Below are positions 1-9,006 of a stretch of DNA of 64,000 nt, piece by piece; position 1 is the stretch's first letter, and each line of letters starts with the position of its first letter. A program made the translations under genes and the position numbers. Origin of the DNA: Streptomyces sp. SID486 (GTDB lineage Bacteria; Actinomycetota; Actinomycetes; Streptomycetales; Streptomycetaceae); contig NZ_WWJT01000317.1 of NCBI RefSeq assembly GCF_009865385.1, positions 30,256-94,255 on the forward strand, given 5' to 3'. The notes beneath the pieces were generated by a model. The model saw only the letters and a program-made list of their open reading frames with translations, ran no database searches and was not told the DNA's origin.

Positions 1-14
1 GGCAGGTTCACGCA

Positions 15-60
15 CGCGGGCCGGTTCCGCCACCGGGAGGAGGCGCGGAACCGGCCCGCG
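15..60. terminator. Perfect 16-bp hairpin downstream of dxs
   Basis: The arms at 15-30 and 45-60 are exact reverse complements, with a 14-nt loop. The hairpin lies 22 nt past the dxs stop on the minus strand. There is no T-run, as is usual for Streptomyces terminators. It could act in both directions. Confidence 0.8.
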
Positions 61-81
61 GGGGCGGTTTTCGGCCGCGTT

Positions 82-2010
82 CTAGTCGCGGGCGGGCTCC
101 ACGGACTCCACGGTGCCGGCCGTGCCGCTGTACCTGCCGTCGAGCCGGGCGACGAGCCCGGTGACCTGGCGGGCGATGTCGGGCGCGGTCAGCCCGATCT
201 CGGTGAGGACCTCGGCGCGGGAGGCGTGGTCGAGGAAGCGGGGCGGGATGCCGAAGTCGCGCAGCGGCACGTCCACCCCCGCGTCCCGCAGGGCCTGGGC
301 GATCGCGGAGCCGACGCCGCCGGCCCGGCTGTTGTCCTCGACGGTGACGACGACCCGGTGCCGGTCCGCCAGCGGGGCCATGGCCTCGTCGACGGGCTTG
401 ACCCAGCGGGGGTCTACGACGGTGGTGGAGATGCCCTGCTTCTCCAGCAGAGCGGCGATCTCCAGGCACATCGGGGCGAGGGCGCCCACGGAGACCAGCA
501 GCACGTCCGGGCGGTCCGTGCCGGGCTCGCGCAGCACGTCCATGCCGCCGACGCGGCTCACGGCGGGTACGGCGGGGCCGACGGCGCCCTTGGAGAAGCG
601 CACGACGGTCGGCGCGTCCTCGACGGCGACGGCCTCGCGCAGCTGGGCCCGGACCTGGTCGGCGTCGCGCGGGGCGGCGAGCCGCAGGCCGGGCACGACC
701 TGGAGGATCGACATGTCCCACATGCCGTTGTGGGAGGCGCCGTCGGTGCCGGTGACACCGGCCCGGTCCAGGACGAAGGTCACCCCGCACTTGTGCAGGG
801 CGACGTCCATGAGGACCTGGTCGAAGGCGCGGTTGAGGAAGGTGGCGTACACGGCGAAGACCGGGTGCGTCCCGCCGTAGGCGAGGCCCGCCGCGGAGAC
901 CGCGCCGTGCTGCTCGGCGATGCCGACGTCGTACACGCGTTCGGGGAAGCGCTTGGCGAACCTGTCCAGGCCGACCGGCTGGAGCATGGCCGCGGTGATC
1001 GCGACGATGTCCTCGCGCTCCTCGCCCAGCTTGACCATCTCCTCGCCGAACACGGAGGTCCAGTCGGCGCCGGAGGAGGCGATCGGCAGCCCGGTGTCGG
1101 GGTGGATCTTGCCCACGGCGTGGAAGCGGTCGGCCTCGTCCTGGAGGGCGGGCTGGTAGCCCCGGCCCTTCTCGGTCAGGCAGTGCACGATGACCGGCCC
1201 GCCGAACCGCTTGGCGCGGGCCAGCGCCGACTCCAGCGCCTCGATGTCGTGGCCGTCGATCGGACCGACGTACTTCAGGCCCAGGTCCTCGAACATGCCC
1301 TGCGGGGCGATGAAGTCCTTCAGGCCCTTCTTGGCGCCGTGCAGCGTCTCGTACAGCGGCCTGCCGACGACCGGGGTGCGGTCGAGGATGTCCTTGGTCC
1401 GGGCGAGGAAGCGCTCGTAGCCGTCGGTCGTGCGCAGGGTGGCCAGGTGGTTGGCGAGGCCGCCGATGGTGGGTGCGTAGGAGCGCTCGTTGTCGTTGAC
1501 GACGATGACGAGCGGGCGGTCCTTGGCCTCGGCGATGTTGTTCAGCGCCTCCCAGGCCATGCCGCCGGTCAGGGCCCCGTCGCCGATCACGGCGACGACG
1601 CGGCTGTCGCGCTCGTGCAGCTGGTTGGCCTTGGCGATGCCGTCGGCCCAGCCGAGCACGGTCGAGGCGTGGCTGTTCTCGATGACGTCGTGCTCGGACT
1701 CGCTCTGCGCGGGGTAGCCCGACAGGCCGCCCTTCATCTTCAGCTTCGAGAAGTCCTGCCGGCCGGTGAGCAGCTTGTGCACGTAGGACTGGTGGCCGGT
1801 GTCCCACAGCACCTTGTCCTTCGGCGAGTGGAAGACCCGGTGCAGGGCGATGGTCAGCTCCACCACACCGAGGTTCGGGCCGAGGTGGCCGCCGGTCTTG
1901 GAGACCGCGTCGACGAGGAAGGTCCGGATCTCCCCGGCCAGCTGGTCCAGCTCCTCCAGGCTGAGCCGGTCCAGATCGCGCGGTCCCGTGATACGGGTCA
2001 GCAGCGGCAC
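82..2010 (-). CDS. dxs: 1-deoxy-D-xylulose-5-phosphate synthase
   Basis: Makes DXP from pyruvate and glyceraldehyde-3-phosphate, the thiamine-diphosphate-dependent first step of the MEP isoprenoid pathway in the cytoplasm. The 642-aa product has the family's usual length. The ThDP/Mg site is visible as GDG at residues 143-145, followed by LTGGMA and the ND pair at 172-173; the N-terminal GGHLGPNLG stretch is typical of DXS. I chose the GTG at 2010 because GGAGG lies 5 nt upstream. The frame stays open to 2112, but the extra residues are basic, proline-rich and unlike the family. A TAGACT-like -10 on the minus strand (2060-2065) would give a leader of about 40 nt. The gene is monocistronic, bounded by perfect hairpins on both sides. 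In S. coelicolor the equivalent gene, from memory SCO6013, sits in the same place. Confidence 0.97.
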   Translation of the reverse strand: MPLLTRITGPRDLDRLSLEELDQLAGEIRTFLVDAVSKTGGHLGPNLGVVELTIALHRVFHSPKDKVLWDTGHQSYVHKLLTGRQDFSKLKMKGGLSGYPAQSESEHDVIENSHASTVLGWADGIAKANQLHERDSRVVAVIGDGALTGGMAWEALNNIAEAKDRPLVIVVNDNERSYAPTIGGLANHLATLRTTDGYERFLARTKDILDRTPVVGRPLYETLHGAKKGLKDFIAPQGMFEDLGLKYVGPIDGHDIEALESALARAKRFGGPVIVHCLTEKGRGYQPALQDEADRFHAVGKIHPDTGLPIASSGADWTSVFGEEMVKLGEEREDIVAITAAMLQPVGLDRFAKRFPERVYDVGIAEQHGAVSAAGLAYGGTHPVFAVYATFLNRAFDQVLMDVALHKCGVTFVLDRAGVTGTDGASHNGMWDMSILQVVPGLRLAAPRDADQVRAQLREAVAVEDAPTVVRFSKGAVGPAVPAVSRVGGMDVLREPGTDRPDVLLVSVGALAPMCLEIAALLEKQGISTTVVDPRWVKPVDEAMAPLADRHRVVVTVEDNSRAGGVGSAIAQALRDAGVDVPLRDFGIPPRFLDHASRAEVLTEIGLTAPDIARQVTGLVARLDGRYSGTAGTVESVEPARD

Positions 2011-2150
2011 CCGTGCCTCCTTGCAGTAGAGCTGATCGAGCTGTTGCCGGGCTTGGACGAGTCTAATGTTCCGCCCGCGCCTCCGACGGCCGGGCGGTGG
2101 ATGCGGGCTCACGCGAACGGCTGTACCCCTGCGGGCCCCGGGTCGGACAC

Positions 2151-2189
2151 GGCCGTGCCCGGCACCGTGGGACGGTGCCGGGCACGGCC
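2151..2189 (-). terminator. Perfect 18-bp hairpin after xylH
   Basis: The arms at 2151-2168 and 2172-2189 are exact reverse complements around a 3-nt loop. The hairpin begins 19 nt past the xylH stop and isolates the xyl operon from dxs. Confidence 0.9.
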
Positions 2190-2208
2190 GGTGCGGGTCG
2201 GGCTGCGC

Positions 2209-3489
2209 TCAGGCGCGGCCGGCCGACTTCTGGGTCTTGCGGGTCACCGAGTCGATGATGACCGTGGCGAGCAGCACCCCACCGGTGATCATGTACTGGA
2301 TCGGGGTGGCGATGCCCCGCAGGGCGAGGCCGTACTGGATCGAGGTGATCACGAGGACACCGAGCAGCGCGTTCCAGGTGCGGCCCCGGCCGCCGAAGAG
2401 GCTGGTGCCGCCGATGACGGCCGCGGCGATGACGTTCATCAGCAGGTCGCCGGAGCCGGCGCTCTGGTTGGCGGCGGCGATCTTGGAGGCCCAGAACAGT
2501 CCGCCGACCGCGGCGAAGAAGCCCGCGATGGCGAAGACCGAGACGCGCACCAGGGTGACGTTGATACCGGCACGGCGGGACGCCTCGACGCTGCCGCCGA
2601 GCGCGAAGACCTTGCGGCCGTACGCGGTGCGGCGCAGCACGAAGTCGCTCCCGACCAGCACGATCGCGAAGAGCAGCACCGCGAGCGGCAGGCCCTTGTA
2701 CTGGTTGAACATGACCGCGACGGCGAACACGGCGACCGCGAGCAGCACGGTGCGCAGCACGATGTCGCTCAGCGGGCGGGACGGGATGCCCGCGAGCGCG
2801 CGACGGCGGTTGCCGAGGAAGGCCGACAGGAAGTACCCGGCGACCGCGACGACGGCCAGCAGGTAGGCGGCGGCCACGTCCGAGAAGTAGTACGTGGTGA
2901 GCTTGCCGACCACGCCGTCGTCGTCGATGTTGATGGTGCCGTTGGAGCCCAGGATCTGGAGCATGAAGCCGTTCCAGAACAGCAGGCCGGCCAGGGTGAC
3001 CGCGAACGCGGGGGCGCCGATGCGGGCGAAGAAGAAGCCGTGCAGGGCGCCGATGACCGCGCCGGCCGCGAGGGCGGCGAGCACGGCGACCCACTCGTTG
3101 ACACCGTGGGTGACGCTCATCACGGCGGTGATGGCCGAGGAGACACCGGAGACGGAGCCGACGGAGAGGTCGATCTCGCCGAGCAGCAGCACGAAGATGA
3201 TGCCGACCGACATCATGCCGGTCGCCACCATGGCGACGAAGATGTTGTTGAGGTTCTCCGCGCCGAGGAAGGCCGAGTCGAGGCTCTGGAAGATCGCGCA
3301 GATGGCGATGAGGCCGACCACGACCGGCAGGGCGCCGAGGTCGCCGGCGCGCATCTTGCGCTTGAACTCGGTCAGGTAGCCCGCGAAGCCCTGCTCGCGC
3401 ACGAGCAGGCGGGGGTCGACGGCGGGGGCGGCGTCGGCCGCCACGGCGGGCGCGTCGACGGGCGCGGCCTGGGACTTGTCGATGCTCAC
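2209..3489 (-). CDS. xylH: Xylose-type ABC transporter permease
   Basis: Inner-membrane permease of the RbsC/XylH (BPD_transp_2) family. It pairs with XylG and XylF to import a pentose, most likely xylose. The 426-aa sequence has about ten hydrophobic segments, for example VVGLIAICAIFQSL near the N terminus and the SVGIIFVLLLGEIDLSVGS region that contains the family signature GEIDLSVG. It starts at GTG 3489, which overlaps the xylG stop in a GTGA junction, so translation is coupled. It is the last gene of xylF-xylG-xylH and is followed by a strong hairpin. The xylose assignment comes from gene order next to rok7B7 as in S. coelicolor; the family also transports ribose and other sugars. Confidence 0.9.
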   Translation of the reverse strand: MSIDKSQAAPVDAPAVAADAAPAVDPRLLVREQGFAGYLTEFKRKMRAGDLGALPVVVGLIAICAIFQSLDSAFLGAENLNNIFVAMVATGMMSVGIIFVLLLGEIDLSVGSVSGVSSAITAVMSVTHGVNEWVAVLAALAAGAVIGALHGFFFARIGAPAFAVTLAGLLFWNGFMLQILGSNGTINIDDDGVVGKLTTYYFSDVAAAYLLAVVAVAGYFLSAFLGNRRRALAGIPSRPLSDIVLRTVLLAVAVFAVAVMFNQYKGLPLAVLLFAIVLVGSDFVLRRTAYGRKVFALGGSVEASRRAGINVTLVRVSVFAIAGFFAAVGGLFWASKIAAANQSAGSGDLLMNVIAAAVIGGTSLFGGRGRTWNALLGVLVITSIQYGLALRGIATPIQYMITGGVLLATVIIDSVTRKTQKSAGRA

Positions 3490-4277
3490 TGCTGAGCCTC
3501 CGCGTTGGTGCGCGCCGCACGACGGGTCACGGCGTTGTCCGTGGCTCCGGTGATGGCGGAGATGATCTCTTCCTGCGAGGTGGTCTTGACCTCGAACACG
3601 CCGTTGTTGCGGCCGAGCCGGAGGACGGCGACCTTGTCCGCGACGGCCTTCACGTCGGCCATGTTGTGGCTGATGAGGATGACCGCGTGACCGCGCTCGC
3701 GCAGCCGCTCGACCAGGTCGAGGACCTGCGCGGTCTGCTCGACGCCGAGGGCGGCCGTCGGCTCGTCGAGGATGACCAGCTTGGGCTCGCCGAGCATGGA
3801 GCGGGCGATGGCCACGACCTGGCGCTGACCGCCGGAGAGCGAGGCGATCGGGATGCGCACGCTGGGGATGCGGATGGACAGGGTCTGGAGCAGCTCGCGC
3901 GAGCGGCGCTCCATCTCGACCTCGTCCAGGACACCGCGGCGCTTGATCTCACGGCCGAGGAACAGGTTGCCGACGACGTCGATGTTGTCGCACAGGGCGA
4001 GGTCCTGGTAGACGGTCGCGATGCCCAGGTTCTGGGCGTCGTGCGGCCGGTTGACCGTGACCTTGCGGCCCTCCCACTCGATGACACCGTCATCGATGGG
4101 GTGCACGCCGGCGATCGTCTTGACAAGGGTGGACTTACCGGCGCCGTTGTCGCCGACGAGGGCGACCACCTCTCCGGCGTGGACCTCAAGCTCTACGTCG
4201 GTGAGCGCCTGGACGGCACCGAATCGCTTGGAGACCCCGCGCAACGCCAGCACGGGCGTAGCGGACACGTGAACCAT
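3486..4277 (-). CDS. xylG: Xylose-type ABC transporter ATP-binding protein
   Basis: ATPase subunit of the xylFGH importer. It has Walker A GDNGAGKST (about residues 42-50), a Q-loop near YQDLAL, the signature LSGGQ, and Walker B LVILDEP. At 263 aa it carries one ABC domain, whereas E. coli XylG/RbsA are two-domain proteins of about 500 aa. The single-domain form is common in actinobacteria and presumably works as a homodimer. An AAGGAG lies directly against the ATG at 4277 but 9 nt before an in-frame GTG at 4268, so the true start may be GTG 4268. The stop overlaps the xylH start. Confidence 0.92.
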   Translation of the reverse strand: MVHVSATPVLALRGVSKRFGAVQALTDVELEVHAGEVVALVGDNGAGKSTLVKTIAGVHPIDDGVIEWEGRKVTVNRPHDAQNLGIATVYQDLALCDNIDVVGNLFLGREIKRRGVLDEVEMERRSRELLQTLSIRIPSVRIPIASLSGGQRQVVAIARSMLGEPKLVILDEPTAALGVEQTAQVLDLVERLRERGHAVILISHNMADVKAVADKVAVLRLGRNNGVFEVKTTSQEEIISAITGATDNAVTRRAARTNAEAQQ

Positions 4278-4444
4278 CTCCTTCGCCGCCTGAGCCTGAC
4301 CCCGGCGGGAGGTTGAACATAAGAAGTGAGGGGGCGTTCGTCCGGCGCCCCGCCGTTGTGCTGCGGGGCTGTCGGCGGCGGGGCGCCGGACGTGCTGACA
4401 CGGGTCGGGCGCCGGGTGGGCGCGCGGCTCCCGCGCAGGTCTGT

Positions 4445-4470
4445 CGGGGCCGTCGCGAGGGGCGGCCCCG
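4445..4470 (-). terminator. 8-bp hairpin between xylF and xylG
   Basis: CGGGGCCG (4445-4452) and CGGCCCCG (4463-4470) form a perfect stem with a 10-nt loop just past the xylF stop. In sugar ABC operons such hairpins often reduce read-through or protect the binding-protein mRNA, which would give excess XylF. That role is inferred here. Confidence 0.6.
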
Positions 4471-4476
4471 GGAGTG

Positions 4477-5595
4477 TTACTTCAGACCGATCTTGTCGCA
4501 GGCGGCCTTGTACTTGCCGGTGCAGATGTCACCGACCGTGTAGTAGCCCTCCTTGACGACCGTGTCCTTGATGTTGTCCTTCGTCAGGGAGACGACGGGG
4601 ACGATGACGGCCGGGACGCCCTTCTCGGTGCCGCTGTCGACCGTGGTGGTCTTGAGCGAGCCGTCGACCTTGCCGGTCTTGGCGATGGAGACGGCCATCT
4701 TGGCGACGGTCTCGGCCTCCTGCGGGTACGACTTGAAGACGCTCATGTACTGCTCGCCCGCCACGATGCGCTGCACGCCCGCCAGCTCCGCGTCCTGGCC
4801 GGTGACCGGGGGAAGCGTCTTGAGGCCCGCGCCCTTGAGCGCGGTGATGATGCCGCCCGCCATGCCGTCGTTGGCGGAGTAGACGCCGACGATCTTGTCC
4901 TTGCCGAGGGAGGAGATCGCGCCCTGCATGTTGGCGTTGGCGTTCTCCGGCTTCCACTCCTTGGTGTCGTACTCCTTGCCGATGCTCACCTTGCCGTCGA
5001 GGACGTCGTGGGCGCCCTTCTTGAACTGGGCGGCGTTCGGGTCGGTGACGGAGCCGTTCATCATGACGACCTTGCCGGACTTGGCCTTGGCGCCCAGGGC
5101 CTTCAGCAGGGCCTCGCCCTGCGTCTTGCCGACCTCCTCGTTGTCGAAGGAGGTGTAGGCGGAGATCGGGCCCTCGGCGAGGCGGTCGTAGGCGACGACC
5201 GGGATGCCGGCCTCCTTCGCCTTCTTGACGCCCTGCGCGACGGCCTTGTAGTCGACCGCGTCCAGGATCAGCACGTCGACCTTCTTGGTGATCATCGTGT
5301 CGATCTGCTGCGACTGGAGGGTCGCGTCCTGCTTGGCGTTGAGGTACTCGACCTTGCCCTTGCCGTTCGTCAGCTCCGAGATCTGCTTCTCGATGATCGG
5401 CTTGTCGAACTTCTCGTAGCGAGCGGTCTGGTTCTCCGGCAGGAGCAGACCGACGGTGATGTCGTCACCCTTGGCGGTCTTGGTCCCGCCGTCGCTCTTG
5501 TCGCCGGACTCCTTGGCGCTGCCGCAAGCGGCGAGCGAGGCGGCCATGGCGGTGGCACAGAAAGCAAAGGCGGCACGACGCATGCGCGTGTTCAC
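4477..5595 (-). CDS. xylF: Xylose-type periplasmic-binding lipoprotein
   Basis: Extracellular sugar-binding lipoprotein of the RbsB/XylF family (Peripla_BP_4), 372 aa. The N terminus is MNTRMRR, a hydrophobic stretch, then lipobox LAAC with C24 as the predicted lipidation site, followed by a charged Ser/Gly/Lys/Asp linker. The body has the two-lobed fold typical of the family, including DVLILDAVDYKAVAQG and VYSANDGMAGG. The GTG start at 5595 has AGGGAGG 8 nt upstream. It is the first gene of xylFGH. The promoter region lies in the 121 nt after rok7B7, which hold a perfect 7-4-7 palindrome. Xylose is inferred from synteny with S. coelicolor xylF, which is controlled by Rok7B7. Confidence 0.92.
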   Translation of the reverse strand: MNTRMRRAAFAFCATAMAASLAACGSAKESGDKSDGGTKTAKGDDITVGLLLPENQTARYEKFDKPIIEKQISELTNGKGKVEYLNAKQDATLQSQQIDTMITKKVDVLILDAVDYKAVAQGVKKAKEAGIPVVAYDRLAEGPISAYTSFDNEEVGKTQGEALLKALGAKAKSGKVVMMNGSVTDPNAAQFKKGAHDVLDGKVSIGKEYDTKEWKPENANANMQGAISSLGKDKIVGVYSANDGMAGGIITALKGAGLKTLPPVTGQDAELAGVQRIVAGEQYMSVFKSYPQEAETVAKMAVSIAKTGKVDGSLKTTTVDSGTEKGVPAVIVPVVSLTKDNIKDTVVKEGYYTVGDICTGKYKAACDKIGLK

Positions 5596-5692
5596 TCTGG
5601 AAACCTCCCTGACGAGGCCGCGTCGTTGCGGCCGAGGTGGCTGGAAGTCAACTCGGCCACACGTGCGACGTCAAGAAGTAAATCCTTAACGA

Positions 5693-5710
5693 GATGGCAA
5701 CGGTGCCATC
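5693..5710. promoter_or_regulatory. Perfect 7-4-7 palindrome between rok7B7 and xylF
   Basis: GATGGCA (5693-5699) and TGCCATC (5704-5710) flank a 4-nt spacer, 7 nt after the rok7B7 stop and about 100 nt before the xylF start. Read on the minus strand it is followed by a fairly T-rich stretch. It could be a weak rok7B7 terminator, an operator for xylFGH, or both. Confidence 0.45.
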
Positions 5711-5716
5711 CGTTCT

Positions 5717-6916
5717 CTAAGTGAAGGCAGGGGCCGCCACCGGCAGCGCCCCCTCCAAAAGGGTCGAATCGCCCATCTCGCTGAGGGCGAGGGCGAGTGC
5801 CCCGAGCACCTCGGCGCGGCCCCCAAGGGCCCCCGGAAGCACGGACAGTTGACGGGCGGCGCTGGGGATGGCGTAGCGGCCCACGGACTCCCTGATGGGC
5901 CCGAGGACCAGCTCACCCGCCTCGGCGAGATCGCCGCCGAGGACCACCCGGCTCGGATTCAGCAGGTTGCAGAGATTGGCCACCCCGCTGCCGATGTGGC
6001 GGCCGACGTCGGCGATCACCCGGCGGCAGCCCGGGTCGCCGTCCCTGGCCAGCCGTACGACGCCCTCCATGGTCAGGTCGGGGCCGTGGCCGGGCTGCAG
6101 CAGCGGGAGCACGTACCGCGCCGCGGTGAACGTCTCCAGACAGCCCCGGTTGCCGCAGCGGCAGACCGGGCCGGACTCGTCGAGGGTGATGTGCCCGATC
6201 TCCCCGGCCGTGCCGCCGGGCCCGCGGTAGATCTTCCCGTCGATCACCAGGCCGGCGCCGACACCGCTCGCGACCTTGATGTACGCCAGGTCGCGCACGC
6301 CCTTGCCGCTACCCCAGACCAGTTCGCCGAGGGCGCCGAGGTTGGCGTCGTTGTCCACGTGGACGGGCACGCCGAGCCGCTCGCGCAGCTCCTCGGCGGG
6401 CTTGGTGCCGCCCCAGCCGGGCAGGATCGCGGTGGATCCCAGGGTCCCGGACTCCACGTCGATCGGGCCCGGCACGCCGAGCCCCACGCCCGCCACCTTG
6501 GTCCGGTCCACGCCGGTGGCCGCGACCAGGCGGTTGACCAGCTCTTCGGCCCGGTCGAAGCCCTGGTCGGCGGAGGCGTCGACGTCCAGCGGCTCGGCCT
6601 CCTCGGCCAGTACCTGATGGGCGAGGTTCCCGATCGCGACGCGCAGGTGGGTGTGCCCGAAGTCCACGCCGATCACGATGCCGGCGTCCCCGCTCAGACT
6701 GACGCTGCGGGCCCGCCGCCCGCCGGCCGAGGTGGGTGTGACCTCGACGGTTCCGCCGTCCTTCAGTTCCCGCACGATGTTGGAGACGGTCGCGGCCGAC
6801 AGACCGGTCGTCCGCGCGATCTCCGCTTGCGTGAGGGACCCGGCCAGGCGTACGGCCCGGACGACCCGCTCCAGGTTGGCCCGGTGCAGTGACGACTGCG
6901 ACCCTGGAGTCTCCAC
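5717..6916 (-). CDS. rok7B7: ROK-family transcriptional regulator (Rok7B7-like)
   Basis: Cytoplasmic regulator with an N-terminal winged helix-turn-helix (about residues 16-60, SLTQAEIARTTGLSAATVSNIV) and a ROK/sugar-kinase fold. The fold shows GVDFGHTHLRVAIG, the EIGH motif (239-242) and the zinc motif CRCGNRGCLE with Cys252, Cys254 and Cys259. In S. coelicolor, Rok7B7 at this position affects the xylose operon, carbon catabolite repression and antibiotic production. I placed the start at GTG 6916, where AGGAGG lies 5 nt upstream. A longer form from TTG 6967 has no such site. The product is 399 aa. A motif ACGTCAAGAGGT at 7004-7015, upstream of this gene, recurs with one change upstream of xylF, so autoregulation is possible. 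Confidence 0.93.
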   Translation of the reverse strand: METPGSQSSLHRANLERVVRAVRLAGSLTQAEIARTTGLSAATVSNIVRELKDGGTVEVTPTSAGGRRARSVSLSGDAGIVIGVDFGHTHLRVAIGNLAHQVLAEEAEPLDVDASADQGFDRAEELVNRLVAATGVDRTKVAGVGLGVPGPIDVESGTLGSTAILPGWGGTKPAEELRERLGVPVHVDNDANLGALGELVWGSGKGVRDLAYIKVASGVGAGLVIDGKIYRGPGGTAGEIGHITLDESGPVCRCGNRGCLETFTAARYVLPLLQPGHGPDLTMEGVVRLARDGDPGCRRVIADVGRHIGSGVANLCNLLNPSRVVLGGDLAEAGELVLGPIRESVGRYAIPSAARQLSVLPGALGGRAEVLGALALALSEMGDSTLLEGALPVAAPAFT

Positions 6917-7045
6917 GACGACCTCCTGAGCGCGGGGCCGCTTCGGCGAGGCCCCGTGTATGTCCAACTAGTGAACTCTAAGCTGAGCCGTTCGGGGTGA
7001 CTCACGTCAAGAGGTTGAACCGTTTCCGGGTCCCACGACACAGGA

Positions 7046-7080
7046 ACGCACACCTTCCCGGCGACCGGGAGGGTGTGCGT
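7046..7080 (-). terminator. 16-bp hairpin after ngcG
   Basis: Arms at 7046-7061 and 7065-7080 pair throughout, with one G-U pair and a 3-nt loop, 40 nt past the ngcG stop. It closes the ngcEFG operon before the rok7B7 promoter. Confidence 0.85.
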
Positions 7081-7120
7081 CCGTACGCGTGCGGGGCGTG
7101 CCCCGCCCGGGCCCGCGCCG

Positions 7121-8044
7121 CTACTTCAGCGCCCCCGCGGTGAGGCCCTGGACCACCTGCCGCTGGAAGACGACGTAGGCGGCGAGCACCGGCAGCATGG
7201 CCATGACCAGGCCGGCGAACAGTCCGGACCAGTCGCCCTTGTACCCCTGGCTGACCGCCAGCTGCACCAGTCCCTGGGTCAGGACGCGCTTGTCGGGGTC
7301 GGTGTTCAGGACCGTGGGCAGCATGTACTGGTTCCACTGCCCGAGGAAATTGAAGATGCCCACGCTGATCAGGCCCGGCTTGGCCATCGGGAGCATGATC
7401 TGGAAGAACGTACGCGTGTGCGAAGCGCCGTCCACGAAGGCCGCCTCCGCGACCGAGGTGGGAAGGGTGCGGAAGAAGGCCGTGAGGAAGAAGACCGTGA
7501 ACGGCAGCGAGTAGGCGATGTAGACCAGGATCAGGCCGTGGATCGTGTTCAGCAGGCCCATGTTGTTCACGACGTAGAACAGCGGGACCAGCGCCAGCAT
7601 GATCGGGAAGCTCATGCCGCCGACGAACAGGTAGTAGATGAAGCGGTTGCCCGGGAAGTCGAAGCGGGCGAGGACGTAGGCCGCCATGGAACCGAGCACC
7701 AGGGTGCCGATGAGCGAGCCCCCGACCACCAGGACGGTGTTCAGGAAGTAGTCGCTCATGTTGGCCTGGGTCCAGGCCCGCGACCAGTTGTCGAAGTGCA
7801 GCCTGTCCGGCAGCGACCAGGGCGAGCCGAAGATGGAGCTGTCGTCCTTGAAGGACGTCATCACCGCCCACAGCAGCGGCATGACCACCATGATCGCCCA
7901 GATGACCAGCACGCCGTGGGAGAAGACGTTGAGGACGCCGCCTTCCTTCTTCCGCCGGCCGGGCCCGGGGGCCGGCAGGTCGATCTTCGAGACGGCGGCG
8001 CCGGGCTCGGCCGGCGGCGGGGCGGGGGTGTCGGTCGTCTTCAT
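7121..8044 (-). CDS. ngcG: Sugar ABC permease (NgcG-like, MalG class)
   Basis: Membrane permease of the MalG class (BPD_transp_1), 307 aa, with six hydrophobic segments after a Pro-rich cytoplasmic N terminus. The EAA loop is visible as EAAFVDGASHTRTFFQIMLP. It works with NgcF and the lipoprotein NgcE. ATG 8044 lies 5 nt after the ngcF stop and GGAG overlaps the end of that gene. The frame is open far upstream of this start, but that part reads inside ngcF in another frame and is not coding. The name follows S. coelicolor SCO6005-6007, reported as a diacetylchitobiose/GlcNAc transporter. Substrate assignment is by synteny, not shown by the sequence. Confidence 0.88.
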   Translation of the reverse strand: MKTTDTPAPPPAEPGAAVSKIDLPAPGPGRRKKEGGVLNVFSHGVLVIWAIMVVMPLLWAVMTSFKDDSSIFGSPWSLPDRLHFDNWSRAWTQANMSDYFLNTVLVVGGSLIGTLVLGSMAAYVLARFDFPGNRFIYYLFVGGMSFPIMLALVPLFYVVNNMGLLNTIHGLILVYIAYSLPFTVFFLTAFFRTLPTSVAEAAFVDGASHTRTFFQIMLPMAKPGLISVGIFNFLGQWNQYMLPTVLNTDPDKRVLTQGLVQLAVSQGYKGDWSGLFAGLVMAMLPVLAAYVVFQRQVVQGLTAGALK

Positions 8045-8049
8045 CGCTT

Positions 8050-8976
8050 TCAGAACTCCAGCCGCTCGCGACGGCCCAGCCGCATCACGACCGCCGCGAA
8101 GGCGAGCGTGACGACGAGCAGGGCGACGCCGATGGTCGTGGCGTAGGCGGCCTGACCGTCCCGGAACGCCTTCTGGTACACGTACAGGACCATCACCGTG
8201 GTCGAGTAGTCGGGGCCGCCCGGGCCGGTCGTCATGATCTGTACGACCGCGAACGATTCGGCGCCCAGCGCGAGGATGCCCATGTACACCCAGCCGGACT
8301 GGACGGTGTCCCACAGCAGCGGCAGGGTGATGCGGAAGAAGGTGGTGAGGCGGCTGGCGCCGTCGAGCAGGGCCGCCTCGTACATCTCGGCCGGGATGGA
8401 GGCCATGCCGGCCGAGAACAGGACCACGAAGAAGCCGACGGTGGACCACACCAGGACCGCCATCACGCACCACAGGGCGAGACCGGGGTCTCCCAGCCAC
8501 AGGGGCTGGAGGTGGTCGAGGCCGACGCCGCGCAGGACCGAGTTGATCGCGCCGCTGTCCGGGTTGTACGCGAAGGCGAACAGCAGCGAGACGATGGCGA
8601 TCGAGAGGACCTGCGGGAAGAAGTAGACGATCTTGTAGAAGGACGAGCCCCGGACCCCTGAGATCACGGGCCCGCCCCTCCTCCGGCGCCCGCCCACATT
8701 GATCATGAAGGCGAAGAACAGCGCCAGACTGATCGTCACCAGTGGGAGCACCAGGGCGAACAGCAGACTGTGCTGCAACGACTTCCAGAAGATGTCGTCG
8801 TCGAGCATCCTCTTGTAGTTGTCGAAGCCGACCATCTTGAATTCGGGGCTCAGGCCGGTCCAGTCCGTGAACGAGTAATAGATGGACTGGATGAACGGCC
8901 ACACCACGAAGAGCGCGTACAGTCCCAGGGGCAGGACCAGAAACCCCACGATGAACCGGTACTTGCCGTGCTGCAT
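8050..8976 (-). CDS. ngcF: Sugar ABC permease (NgcF-like, MalF class)
   Basis: Membrane permease of the MalF class, 308 aa, starting MQHGKYRFIVGFLVLPLGLY with the first membrane segment. The EAA loop is EAALLDGASRLTTFFRITLP. It should form the heterodimeric channel with NgcG. I chose ATG 8976 (GGAG 5 nt upstream) over a GTG two codons earlier. The gene lies 30 nt after ngcE and 5 nt before ngcG in one operon. An ATPase gene is absent, as is usual for this Streptomyces class, which shares a genome-encoded MsiK ATPase. Confidence 0.88.
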   Translation of the reverse strand: MQHGKYRFIVGFLVLPLGLYALFVVWPFIQSIYYSFTDWTGLSPEFKMVGFDNYKRMLDDDIFWKSLQHSLLFALVLPLVTISLALFFAFMINVGGRRRRGGPVISGVRGSSFYKIVYFFPQVLSIAIVSLLFAFAYNPDSGAINSVLRGVGLDHLQPLWLGDPGLALWCVMAVLVWSTVGFFVVLFSAGMASIPAEMYEAALLDGASRLTTFFRITLPLLWDTVQSGWVYMGILALGAESFAVVQIMTTGPGGPDYSTTVMVLYVYQKAFRDGQAAYATTIGVALLVVTLAFAAVVMRLGRRERLEF

Positions 8977-9006
8977 CGCCACTCCGGTGCGTTGTAAGGG
9001 TGCTGG

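Noticed and set aside
226..3495. 1089-codon open frame on the plus strand
   Set aside because: It lies opposite dxs and xylH. Its translation is Gly/Arg/Asp/Val-rich with no domain, the usual antisense shadow in high-GC DNA.
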